Assembly (NCBI GenBank): GCA_945861155.1
Contig: CAMATN010000006.1
Coordinates: 1-64,000 of the forward strand
Direction of reading: 5' to 3'
Origin: Rhizobium sp. Q54
GTDB taxonomy: Bacteria; Pseudomonadota; Alphaproteobacteria; ATCC43930; CGMCC-115725
Length of the DNA: 64,000 nt
In this document: positions 55,291 to 64,000 of the stretch, in pieces
How positions within the stretch are numbered: position 1 is the stretch's first letter
Layout of the letters: every line of letters begins with the position of its first letter
The notes under the pieces: generated by a model
Told to the model about the DNA's origin: nothing
The model's database searches: none
What the model saw: the letters and a program-made list of their open reading frames with translations, nothing else
Made by a program: the position numbers and the translations under genes

Positions 55291-57018
55291 ATGACGGAAT
55301 TGAAAAGAGGATCGCCCGTGGGCGCTGCGGACCAGGTCAACATCCTGCTGGTCGACGACCAGCCCGGCAAGCTGCTCGGCTATGAGGCGATCCTCGGCGA
55401 GCTTGACGAGAATTTGATCAAGGCGGGGTCGGCCAACGAGGCGCTCGAACACCTCCTCAGAAACGATGTCGCGGTCGTCCTCATCGATGTCTGCATGCCC
55501 GACCTGGACGGGTTTGAGCTGGCGGAGATGATCCGCGAACACCCGCGCTTTCAAAAGACCGCAATCATCTTCGTCTCGGCGATCCAGGTGACCGACCTCG
55601 ACCTGTTGCGCGGCTACGCCGCCGGCGCGGTCGATTACGTGCCGGTTCCGGTCATCCCCGACTTGCTGCGCGCCAAGGTCAGGGTGTTCGCCGAGCTCTA
55701 CCGCAAGACCCGCCAGCTTGAAACGCTTAACGCCGAGCTGGAGCGGCGGGTCGCGGAGCGGACCGCGGAACTGGCCCGGACCAACGCCGAATTGGAGCAG
55801 CGCGTCGAAGATCGGACCCGCGAACGCGAGGCCGCGCTCGCCCAGGTGCACGAGATGCAGAAGGTCGAAGCTCTCGGCCAGCTGACCGGCGGGGTTGCTC
55901 ATGATTTCAACAATCTGCTGATGGCCGTACTGGGCAATCTCGAGCTGTTGCAAAAGATTGTGGCGGCCGACCCCAAGGCATGTCGCCTGATCGACGGCGC
56001 CATCAAGGGCGCCGAACGCGGCGCGAGCCTGACCAAGCGCATGCTCGCTTTCGCGCGCCGGCAGGATCTGAAGCCCGAAACCGTCGCTGTTCCCGCGCTG
56101 GTCGACGGCATGGTCGAGATGCTGCGCCGTTCGCTTGGACACGAGATCCAGATCGCGACCGATTTCGAGCCGGACCTCCCACCGACCCGGGTCGATCCCA
56201 ACCAGCTCGAATTGGCTCTGTTGAACCTCGCCTTGAACGCGCGCGATGCGATGCCGCACGGCGGCTGGCTGACGATCTCGGCCACTCGCGAGCGGGTCGC
56301 GGCTGGTGAGGTGCCCGGACTCCAGCCCGGCGATTATGTCTGCATCACCGAGCGCGACACGGGTCACGGCATGGACGAATTAACGGTCAAGCGCGCTACC
56401 GAGCCGTTCTTCACGACCAAGGGCGTCGGCCGCGGCACCGGGCTCGGCCTGTCCACCGTCGACGGCCTCGTCGCCCAATCGGGCGGTGCGATGCGCATCA
56501 TCAGCGAGGCCGGCATCGGCACCAAAGTCGAACTCTTTCTGCCGGTGTCCCAGCCCGTGGCGTTCGAGCACGCCCGACTTGCAGATCAGCCGTCGAAGCC
56601 GGGCCAGCCTTATGCCGGGAAAATCCGCTCGTACCGGGTCCTTGTCGTCGATGACGACCCGATCGTCGCGGGCGCGACCGTGGCGATGCTCGAGGATCTC
56701 GGCTACATCGCGACCGAGGTTCCCTCGGGTGCCGCCGCCTTGCAGGTGCTGCGCTCGCGCGCCGAGATCGATCTCGTAATCACCGATCACGCGATGCCGG
56801 GCATGACCGGAACCGAACTCGCGGCGAGCATCCGACGCAACTGGCCGCTATTGCCGGTCGTAATCGCGACCGGATACCACGAACTACCGGGCGACAGCGA
56901 CCTCGCCCTGCCGCGTTTATCGAAGCCCTATCGCCAGCACGATCTCGCGGCGCTGATCGCGCAAGTGATCGGAGACCAGCCGGCGGTCCGCGCGGAAATC
57001 CGCGCCTCGGCCGATTGA
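55291..57018 (+). CDS. Hybrid histidine kinase (REC - coiled coil - HisKA/HATPase - REC)
   Basis: VNILLVDDQPGKLLGYEAIL; QLTGGVAHDFNNLLMAVLGNLELL; RGTGLGLSTVDGLVAQSGGAMRI; C-terminal YRVLVVDDDPIVAGATVAML. ATG immediately follows the preceding stop codon. Confidence 0.94.
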   Translation: MTELKRGSPVGAADQVNILLVDDQPGKLLGYEAILGELDENLIKAGSANEALEHLLRNDVAVVLIDVCMPDLDGFELAEMIREHPRFQKTAIIFVSAIQVTDLDLLRGYAAGAVDYVPVPVIPDLLRAKVRVFAELYRKTRQLETLNAELERRVAERTAELARTNAELEQRVEDRTREREAALAQVHEMQKVEALGQLTGGVAHDFNNLLMAVLGNLELLQKIVAADPKACRLIDGAIKGAERGASLTKRMLAFARRQDLKPETVAVPALVDGMVEMLRRSLGHEIQIATDFEPDLPPTRVDPNQLELALLNLALNARDAMPHGGWLTISATRERVAAGEVPGLQPGDYVCITERDTGHGMDELTVKRATEPFFTTKGVGRGTGLGLSTVDGLVAQSGGAMRIISEAGIGTKVELFLPVSQPVAFEHARLADQPSKPGQPYAGKIRSYRVLVVDDDPIVAGATVAMLEDLGYIATEVPSGAAALQVLRSRAEIDLVITDHAMPGMTGTELAASIRRNWPLLPVVIATGYHELPGDSDLALPRLSKPYRQHDLAALIAQVIGDQPAVRAEIRASAD

Positions 57019-57049
57019 CGGCCAGTCGACAAAAATCAACGCCAGATAG

Positions 57050-57454
57050 CTACTCGCCGTCGGTCAGGCGAAACGGCCTGTTCAGAGGATTCTCGCCGGC
57101 CTGAGAACCAAGCGCGGCAAGCCGGGTCTGGTGTGCCTCCAGCCGCCCGAGTTCGCTCGCCACGGTTCGGCACGAGGCGACCAGTTTTTCCTTGCCCGGA
57201 TCGGCAAAAGCGCTGACCAGGAAAAACTCGGCGAAGCGCATCGTCGCCTGCTCCTGCGCCTTGTTGTCGTCGGCCGACGCTGCGACGATAAGACTGCGGA
57301 TCAGTTCACCGGCTCGAACAACCCGGTCGGGCTCGACCCCGCAGCGATGAGCATTGCCCACCAGAAACCCTCCCTTGGCCGCGATGCGGTCGGCGTCGGT
57401 CGAGATCGGGCTGGCGATCAGCAGGGCTGCCAGCGTTGTCGCGGCGACCATCAT
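57050..57454 (-). CDS. Secreted hypothetical protein
   Basis: MMVAATTLAALLIASPISTDADRIAAKGGFLVGNAHRCGVEPDRVVRAGELIRSLIVAASADD. Confidence 0.65.
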   Translation of the reverse strand: MMVAATTLAALLIASPISTDADRIAAKGGFLVGNAHRCGVEPDRVVRAGELIRSLIVAASADDNKAQEQATMRFAEFFLVSAFADPGKEKLVASCRTVASELGRLEAHQTRLAALGSQAGENPLNRPFRLTDGE

Positions 57455-57515
57455 GGCGGCGGCTCCCTTAGGCTTGTTCTGCTAGGGAAACACCGGGCTT
57501 TGCGATTTCGTTGCC

Positions 57516-57539
57516 AAAGACGCGGCTAACCGTGTCTTT
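57516..57539. other. 10-bp stem-loop with CTAA tetraloop (AAAGACGCGG-CTAA-CCGTGTCTTT) between divergent genes
   Basis: Stem read directly, one G-T wobble. Confidence 0.5.
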
Positions 57540-57754
57540 CGCTTGATACGGGATAACGACTACTTCATCCCGCGTAGTAATCGATCTTGGGCATGGGGCA
57601 GGCGCCCGCCGGGCGGGACGGGGCACGCGTCCTTACGCATGCAAAAATGCCGACCGGCCCTGATTTACCGCCCGCGCTGCTTTACGAAGGGGTAGGCCAG
57701 CGGTACGCTTCGCGCTGCGAGGCCGTGCCCGCCGTCACCCGAGGAACAGCGCCG

Positions 57755-59308
57755 ATGCTACGCAACCGAGACGATATTCGCGCGGACAAGTCCTTCGACC
57801 TGCTGACCGACGCCATCCTGCAACGCGACCAGCCGCGCACCGCGGACCTCTTTCACCAAATGGTGGCGCGCGACGGGCGCCCGATCGGCGAGGCGCTGAG
57901 CGTCGTCACCGCGGCCGAGGCGCCGTTCGTCCAGGTGCCCTGCCACGTCAACATCCGCGACGGCAATGTCGTCCTGACCAACAACGACCACACGATCCTG
58001 GGTTTGCGCGCCTCGACCTATCTGATGCCGTATCTGCCCGAGAAATACCGGCTGCTGCCGCTATTGCAGAGCGTCTGGTACATCCCGGCCGGGCTCGACA
58101 TCTGGAACCAGCTCCTCGCCAAATATCCCGGGCGCTACGCCACGATGAAGGGCATTCAGGTGCCGCCCCCCGATTACGGCCCGACCGTCTGGCACGAGGA
58201 CCAGCCGCCAATCCGCGAGGGCGGCACGGTCGAGGAGCGCCTCCATTCGCACATGATCGCGACGGTGACCGGCGATTCGCGGCGCGCCTATGGGCTGTTT
58301 CTCGGTCTCGCCGAAGATGAGGCGGTCCGTCCGGCATTGCGCGACCAGCTCGAATTCCTCGGCCTCATTGATCTGCAGGACACCGTGATCGGGCGCAAGG
58401 CGCGCAACACCGGCCACAAGGCGTTGCGCGCGCGCGCGGTGACCGACCTCGCCGATTATATCGGCTGGGACGCGTCGCACGGCGTCTATTACATGGGCGT
58501 GCCGGACATGGCGGTCGGGCCGCTTTATTATTCGCTCTACGACGCGGCCTGCGTGCGGATCGCCGCCGAGTTCCCCGAGGATGCCGGCAAGAACCTGAAG
58601 CAGACCAATCAAACGCCGCTCTCCCCGCGCGAAGTCGAGGAATTGCTGGATCTATTGATGACCGCCGATCAAGCGACCGTGTGGAACCTGCTCTCGGCGC
58701 ATCTGAAAAGCGGCAAGTCGATCAAGAGCCTCGGCGACACGATCCAGATCGGCGGCGCTGAATTGATCCTGCGCACGACGGTAGCGCGACAGTTCACCAA
58801 TGGGCAGCACCCGTTCGATTACTGCAACGTCGCCAACAACTGGCTGCGCAACAGCAGCAACCCGTATCAGGCGCGGATCCTCTATTTGATGGCCAATTTC
58901 ATCAACGATATCGCGCGCGAGAACAAGCTGTTCTCGTCGATCATCGAGCAGGAGGGGGCCGAATTCGATTTTGCCGGCAAGGCGCCCGAGGCACTGCTCG
59001 ACGCCCTCGACGAGGCGATCATGGCGCTCGATTACCCGCGCACGACCGCGGTGGCCCGCGCCTACCTGCAATCGGGCGCGGATCGCAAGGCTTACATGGC
59101 GGCGGTCGCGCTCGCCGCCTGCCGCTTCCAGGACGATCCGCACAATCAGAAAATCTGCATCTCGACCTTCGAGGAATACGGCCACAACTCGACGCACCTG
59201 CGCGACAAGCTGCTGCTTGCGAGCCCGCGGCTGCTCGCCGGCTGGGTCAAGATGCCGGGCGAGCGCGACTGCTATGCCCGCTTCATGAAGGAGTGGGTCT
59301 ACAACTGA
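57755..59308 (+). CDS. Hypothetical protein of uncertain family (~517 aa)
   Basis: Long ORF starting MLRNRDDIRADKSFDLLTDAIL with GAGGA upstream; His/aromatic-rich motifs (HPFDYCNVANNWLRNSSNPYQARILYLMANF, YIGWDASHGVYYMGVPD). Confidence 0.75.
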   Translation: MLRNRDDIRADKSFDLLTDAILQRDQPRTADLFHQMVARDGRPIGEALSVVTAAEAPFVQVPCHVNIRDGNVVLTNNDHTILGLRASTYLMPYLPEKYRLLPLLQSVWYIPAGLDIWNQLLAKYPGRYATMKGIQVPPPDYGPTVWHEDQPPIREGGTVEERLHSHMIATVTGDSRRAYGLFLGLAEDEAVRPALRDQLEFLGLIDLQDTVIGRKARNTGHKALRARAVTDLADYIGWDASHGVYYMGVPDMAVGPLYYSLYDAACVRIAAEFPEDAGKNLKQTNQTPLSPREVEELLDLLMTADQATVWNLLSAHLKSGKSIKSLGDTIQIGGAELILRTTVARQFTNGQHPFDYCNVANNWLRNSSNPYQARILYLMANFINDIARENKLFSSIIEQEGAEFDFAGKAPEALLDALDEAIMALDYPRTTAVARAYLQSGADRKAYMAAVALAACRFQDDPHNQKICISTFEEYGHNSTHLRDKLLLASPRLLAGWVKMPGERDCYARFMKEWVYN

Positions 59309-59359
59309 GACCGGGCAGGACGAAGGCGGCTCACTCCCGGACCATAGCCGCAGGCCGAC

Positions 59360-59863
59360 TCAGCCGCCCCCGAGCGGGCGAGTGGCCAGTTCGGCCTGCG
59401 CGACTTGCGGGAGCACCAGCGATACATAGAATGTGTCGCGCTTGTAGCTGCTCGTATCGCCGCTCGATTCCCAGCTGCTCGACGCCAGAATTTTGACGAA
59501 CCCCTGCTGGCCGGCGGCCAATTCGATGTTCCGGTCCTGGTGAACGTCGCGCCCGTCGCTCGCGACGGTGATATTGTAACGGCCCGGGGCGACATCGCGG
59601 TAGAACGCGCTGCCGTCAGCCTGGACATAACCGGCGAGCGTCCCGTTCAGCGACACCGGCGCCATGTTAAGGCTGACCGAGGGCGAGTAGTCGCGATAGA
59701 ACCAAATCCGCGCCGCCCCCGGCGGAACCGCCGCACCGACAGCCGACGCGGCCGGCCCGGGCGACGGGACAGAGCATCCGGCCAGCAACAGTGCGACGGC
59801 GCAAGTCGCCGTCAACCGGCCGCAGGATCTTGCAATCAGGTTTCTGCGCATGCGATTCTCCAT
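59360..59863 (-). CDS. Lipoprotein, DUF2846-like (tentative)
   Basis: Lipobox ALLLAGC; ARIWFYRDYSPSVSLNMAPVSLNGTLAGYVQADGSAFYRDVAPGRYNITV. Confidence 0.75.
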   Translation of the reverse strand: MENRMRRNLIARSCGRLTATCAVALLLAGCSVPSPGPAASAVGAAVPPGAARIWFYRDYSPSVSLNMAPVSLNGTLAGYVQADGSAFYRDVAPGRYNITVASDGRDVHQDRNIELAAGQQGFVKILASSSWESSGDTSSYKRDTFYVSLVLPQVAQAELATRPLGGG

Positions 59864-60018
59864 AATCGCCGATCACTCAACGCCAGCGTCAGTGCGGCGT
59901 TGCTCCGGGCGCAGCCAAACAGCCCCGCTCGCTGATTGCAACAGTTCTGTCCCGTGGTGCGCAACCGCGGGGTGGCATAAGTTTGCGCGCACGTCGATTG
60001 AAGGGGAATGATTTGCAG

Positions 60019-60279
60019 ATGCGCCCTCTGATTCTAGCCCTTGCCATGCTGCTGCTTGCCGCCTGTACCGAGGCGACGGCGACCCGTGTCGACGAGCGCA
60101 CCTTCAAGATCGAGGGGCCTGGCATGGGGATGGTCACCGATGCTCCGAACCGGCGCCTGGCGGGCCGTCTCTGCCCCAAGGGCTATCGGGTGGTCGATTC
60201 GACAAGCCACAAGGGCGGACCGGACCGGGCGACCGACAGCACCGATATAATGACCATCTGGACCATCCGCTGCATTTAG
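60019..60279 (+). CDS. Small lipoprotein
   Basis: MRPLILALAMLLLAACTEATATRVDERTFKIEGPGMGMVTDAPNRRLAGRLCPKGYRVVDS; lipobox LLAAC. Confidence 0.75.
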   Translation: MRPLILALAMLLLAACTEATATRVDERTFKIEGPGMGMVTDAPNRRLAGRLCPKGYRVVDSTSHKGGPDRATDSTDIMTIWTIRCI

Positions 60280-60326
60280 GCGCGGATTGGCCGCGGGCGG
60301 GCCCGGGTGAGGCCGGGGGGCGCCGC

Positions 60327-61841
60327 TCAGCGCGGCCGCAGCGTCGGGAACGCGATCACGTCGCGGATCGACGGGCTGTCGGTCAGTAGCATGACCAGCC
60401 GGTCGATGCCGATGCCGAGCCCGCCGCACGGCGGCAACCCGTATTCGAGCGCCAGCACGTAATCCTCGTCGAGCGGCTGGGCTTCCTCGTCCCCCGCCGC
60501 CCGCGCCACCATCTGCGCCTCGAAGCGGGCGCGCTGGTCGAGCGGGTCGTTGAGTTCGGAGAAGGCGTTGGCGATCTCCCAGCCGTAGATATACGTCTCG
60601 AACCGCTCGACAAGCCGTGGATCGTCGCGGTCGGCCTTGGCGAGCGGCGAGATATCGCGCGGAAAGCCGGTGACGTGGGTCGGCTGGATCAGCCGGTCCT
60701 CGACGCGCGCAGCGAACGCCGCTTCGAGCGCCTGGCCCCAATTCTCATTGCCGGAAATCGCGCAGCCGAGGTGGCGGGCGGCATCGCGCGCGGTCGCCGC
60801 GCCGGCAAGCGCGAGAAAATCGACGCCGGTCGCTTCGAGCACCAGCTCGGCCATCGTGCGACGCGGCCACGGCGGGGTCAGGTCGATCTCGGTCCCGCCA
60901 TAGCTGACGCGCAAACCGCCCGTCGCCGCCTCGGCGACATGCCCGACGATCTCTTCGGTCAGATTCATCATGCCGGTGTAATCGGCATAGGCTTCATACA
61001 ATTCGAGCGAGGTGAATTCGGGGTTGTGGCGCGGCGACAAGCCCTCGTTGCGGAAGCAGCGGTTGATCTCGAACAATTTGTCGGAGAGGCCGCCGACCAC
61101 CAGCCGCTTCAGATGCAGCTCGGGCGCGATGCGCAAATAGAGATCCATGTCGAGCGCGTTGTGGTGGGTGACGAAGGGCCGCGCCGCCGCGCCGCCCGGG
61201 ATCGTGTGCAGCATCGGCGTCTCGACTTCGAGATAATCGCGCGACAGCAGATAGGCGCGCATCGCCGCGACGACCCGGCTGCGCCGGCGCAGCGTCTCGC
61301 GGCTGTGCGGGTTCATGATCAGGTCGAGATAGCGCTGGCGATAGCGCAGCTCGATGTCGGCGAGGCCGTGATATTTCTCGGGGAGCGGACGCAGCGACTT
61401 GGCGAGCAGGGTCAGGGCCGCCGCATTGATCGTCAGCTCCCCGCGCGGGGTGCGGCGGACCGGGCCCTCGACCCCGATCAGGTCGCCGATGTCGAGCAGG
61501 CGCACCACCGCCAAATTCTCAGCGGACAGGAAGTCCTTGTGGCTGAAGATCTGGATCTTGCCCGAGGCGTCGTGCAGGTCGATGAACATGCCGCTGTTGC
61601 GGATCGCCCGGATCCGCCCGGCGACGCAGGCGCGGTCCTCGGTCTCGGCGCCGACCGCCAGCTCCGCGTAATACCGGTCGAGATCGGCCGCCTGGTGGCT
61701 GCGCGAAAAGCTGACCGGATAGGGGTCGACCCCCATGCCGCGCAGCGTCTCGAGCTTGTCGAGCCGCACCCGGCGCAACGGGTCCTCGCCCTCGCTTGCC
61801 GTCGGCGTGGGGGCTGGATGGGAAATATCGTCGGCGCTCAT
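60327..61841 (-). CDS. lysS: Lysyl-tRNA synthetase, class II
   Basis: DKLETLRGMGVDPYPVSFSRSHQ; RYRQRYLDLIMNPHSRETLRRRSRVVAAMRAYLLSRDYLEVETPMLHTIPGGAAARPFVTHHNALDMDLYLRIAPEL; GIGIDRLVMLLTDSPSIRDVIAFPTLRP. Confidence 0.96.
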   Translation of the reverse strand: MSADDISHPAPTPTASEGEDPLRRVRLDKLETLRGMGVDPYPVSFSRSHQAADLDRYYAELAVGAETEDRACVAGRIRAIRNSGMFIDLHDASGKIQIFSHKDFLSAENLAVVRLLDIGDLIGVEGPVRRTPRGELTINAAALTLLAKSLRPLPEKYHGLADIELRYRQRYLDLIMNPHSRETLRRRSRVVAAMRAYLLSRDYLEVETPMLHTIPGGAAARPFVTHHNALDMDLYLRIAPELHLKRLVVGGLSDKLFEINRCFRNEGLSPRHNPEFTSLELYEAYADYTGMMNLTEEIVGHVAEAATGGLRVSYGGTEIDLTPPWPRRTMAELVLEATGVDFLALAGAATARDAARHLGCAISGNENWGQALEAAFAARVEDRLIQPTHVTGFPRDISPLAKADRDDPRLVERFETYIYGWEIANAFSELNDPLDQRARFEAQMVARAAGDEEAQPLDEDYVLALEYGLPPCGGLGIGIDRLVMLLTDSPSIRDVIAFPTLRPR

Positions 61842-61872
61842 CTGCCTGGGCGCTCCAAAAAGAAAGATAGCT

Positions 61873-61952
61873 GTCGTCCCGGCGAAAGCCGGGACCCATT
61901 GATCGGCATCCCGAACGGGTGATAGGTGGGTCCCGGCTTTCGCCGGGACGAC
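61873..61952. repeat. Palindromic repeat GTCGTCCCGGCGAAAGCCGGGACCCA...TGGGTCCCGGCTTTCGCCGGGACGAC
   Basis: Opposed arms; same family as 7825-7891. Confidence 0.9.
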
Positions 61953-61989
61953 ACCATAGGGACGCCGGCAGAGACGCGAAAGAGCGGCG

Positions 61990-63726
61990 CTAGTCCCCCG
62001 CCGCCGCCGCCTCGCCGACCCGGCGCTGGCCGAGATCGATGATGGTGTCGTGAAACCGCTTCAGCGTACCGTGATGGCCGACGCTGACGATCGTCGGGCG
62101 CCATTCGGCCTCGCGCAGCAGCCGGTACAGTTCCGCTTCCGCCGCCTCGTCGAGCGCGGAGGTCGCCTCGTCCAAAAACACGATCTCGGGCCGCATCAGC
62201 AGCACCCGGGCAAAACCGACGCGCTGCTGCTCGCCACCCGACAGGCGCTGTGACCAATTGGCTTCCCGATCGAGCTGGTCGACCAGATAGGGCAGGCCGA
62301 CCGCTTGCAATGCCGCTTCCAGTTCGGCGCGAGGCTGTTGGTCGAGGTCGGGATAGGCGAGCGCGTCGGCCAGGGTGCCAAGCGGCAGATACGGGCGTTG
62401 CGGCAGGAACAGCGCCCGGCCGTCGCCAACGCGCACGCGACCGCGGCCGAACGGCCACAGGCCGGCAATGGCGCGCAACAGCGTGCTCTTGCCCGACCCC
62501 GAGGGTCCCGTAACCAGCACCGGCGCCCCCGGCCGCGCGTCGAGCGCGATACCATCGCGCAGCACCTGCCCGCCGGGCAGCGTCAGATCGAGCCCCTCGA
62601 CCACAACCCCCGCGCCGCCGCGCTCGATCGCGATCGGCTGCAGCGCCTGCCGTTCGGCGGCGATGTCGTCGACCTTGGCGCGAAAGCCGCGCAGCCGCTC
62701 GACGACCGATCGATATTCGGCGATCTCGGTGTAGCTGGTGACGATAAACGACAGCGAATCCTGCACCTGTCCAAAGGCCGAGGAGATCTGCATCAGCCCG
62801 CCGAGCTGGATCTCCTTGGCGAAATAGCGCGGCGCGGCGACGATGAACGGAAAGACCACCGCCAGCTGGCCATATCCGGCGGTGAACCAGGTCAGCTTCT
62901 TGCGGCGGCGGATCACCGCCCACCAATTCAGCACGACCTGAGCAAAGCGCCCGCGGAAGACACCGAGTTCCCGGCTCTCGCCGCGATAGAACGCGACGCT
63001 CTCGGCATTCTCGCGCAGACGCACCAGGCTGAAGCGGAAATCGGCCTCGTAGCGCTGCTGGTTGTAGAGGAGGCCAGCCAGCGGGTTGCCGATGCGGTGG
63101 ACCAGCCACGTGCCGATCCCGGCGTAGAGGATCGCGGCAAATACCATGTAGCCGGGTATCTCGAAATAGGTGCCGCCGCCCAACGGGACGCTGAGCACCC
63201 CGGACAGCGTCCACAGGATGAACAGGAACGAAAACAGCGTCACGACCGAGCTCATCAGCCCGAGCGACAATGCAAGACTACTCGAGGTGAAGCGGTCGAC
63301 GTCGTCGGCGATGCGCTGGTCGGGATTGTCGGTCGCCGCCTGGTCGAGTTGCATGCGGTAATAGACCTGGTTGCCGAGCCAGTCGTTCAAAAACCGGTCG
63401 GTCAGCCAAGCCCGCCAGCGGATCTGCAGGATCTGGCGCAGATACAATGAATAGACGGCGACGACGATCAGCGCCGCCGCGATCATCCCGAAGATCGCGA
63501 ACTGCCACCAGAATTTCGGCCAGTCGTATTCTTGCAGCGCGTTGTAGAAATCGTTGTTCCAGGCGTTGAGGCGGACGTTGAGCCAGACCGCGATCAGGTT
63601 GAGCGCCACGACGGCGGCCAACAAGGCGCGCGCCGACCATTTCTCGTCGCCCATCCAGTACGGCCAGGCGAGGCTCCAGCCCGCTCGCAGAAACCCCGGC
63701 TTGGACCCCCACTGGGACAACGCCAT
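61990..63726 (-). CDS. SbmA/BacA- or YddA-like ABC transporter ATP-binding/permease protein
   Basis: WRAWLTDRFLNDWLGNQVYYRMQLDQAATDNPDQRIADDVDRFTSSSLALSLGLMSSVVTLFSFLFILWTLSG; GPSGSGKSTLLRAIAGLWPFGRGRV; RLSGGEQQRVGFARVLLMRPEIVFLDEATSALD. Confidence 0.93.
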   Translation of the reverse strand: MALSQWGSKPGFLRAGWSLAWPYWMGDEKWSARALLAAVVALNLIAVWLNVRLNAWNNDFYNALQEYDWPKFWWQFAIFGMIAAALIVVAVYSLYLRQILQIRWRAWLTDRFLNDWLGNQVYYRMQLDQAATDNPDQRIADDVDRFTSSSLALSLGLMSSVVTLFSFLFILWTLSGVLSVPLGGGTYFEIPGYMVFAAILYAGIGTWLVHRIGNPLAGLLYNQQRYEADFRFSLVRLRENAESVAFYRGESRELGVFRGRFAQVVLNWWAVIRRRKKLTWFTAGYGQLAVVFPFIVAAPRYFAKEIQLGGLMQISSAFGQVQDSLSFIVTSYTEIAEYRSVVERLRGFRAKVDDIAAERQALQPIAIERGGAGVVVEGLDLTLPGGQVLRDGIALDARPGAPVLVTGPSGSGKSTLLRAIAGLWPFGRGRVRVGDGRALFLPQRPYLPLGTLADALAYPDLDQQPRAELEAALQAVGLPYLVDQLDREANWSQRLSGGEQQRVGFARVLLMRPEIVFLDEATSALDEAAEAELYRLLREAEWRPTIVSVGHHGTLKRFHDTIIDLGQRRVGEAAAAGD

Positions 63727-63785
63727 GCTCGATCTCCGTCCTTGTTGTCCCGGTAGGCAGGATCACCTCGCCCAGGCCCGCGCGC

Positions 63786-64000
63786 CATGAGTATCCCGCA
63801 ACCGGCTGGGGCTGTGCAGCTGGCTCGCGGCATCTGCCGCGCGCTGGGGCAGCTCGGCTATGCGGGCCTCGTCGAATTCCCGCTCGCCAGCGGCCGCCGC
63901 GCCGATATCATGATGCTTGGCAGGACCGGCGATTTCCTGATCGTCGAGATCAAAAGCTCGGTCGCCGATTTCCGCTCGGATCGCAAATGGACCAGCTATC
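63786..64000 (+). CDS. MmcB-family DNA repair protein, truncated by window end
   Basis: MSIPQPAGAVQLARGICRALGQLGYAGLVEFPLASGRRADIMMLGRTGDFLIVEIKSSVADFRSDRKWTSY read from the open frame at the window edge; not in the ORF track. Confidence 0.8.

Overview
GC-rich alphaproteobacterial-type chromosomal window of about 64 kb. The left end (1 to about 2.5 kb) looks like the terminus of an integrated element: four abutting 23-bp repeats, a cargo ORF, a tyrosine integrase, and a 3' tRNA-Met(CAT) fragment that resembles an att site. The rest is mostly metabolic and transport genes. In order these are: an orphan peptide-type SBP; a branched-chain amino-acid ABC cluster with a LivM-LivG fusion; a four-domain rhodanese protein; an aminotransferase; a PIN/Phd toxin-antitoxin pair; rpmJ; glcDEF; a Rieske oxygenase; pcp; a Deg-type protease; acyl-CoA dehydrogenases; tRNA-Leu(GAG); lipB; rarA; an RluC/D-type synthase; an ATP12-type chaperone; pccB/pccA; a taurine/nitrate-type ABC operon; a 2116-aa poly-HAMP hybrid kinase; a second hybrid kinase; lysS; an SbmA-like ABC protein; and a truncated mmcB-like gene. 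The observations most worth follow-up are: (i) the giant soluble kinase with 11 tandem 92-aa (276-bp) HAMP-type repeats and a higher-order two-unit pattern; (ii) a roughly 395-bp GIY-YIG nuclease cassette bounded by inverted copies of a 32-bp repeat between pccB and pccA; (iii) an AT-richer island with an orphan 648-aa membrane/coiled-coil protein, a possible frameshifted N-terminus and an unannotated 34-aa small membrane ORF; (iv) the integrase/tRNA-fragment junction; and (v) repeated placement of palindromic elements inside operons. No CRISPR array or rRNA gene was seen. All family assignments are by eye from the translated sequences; no database search was run.
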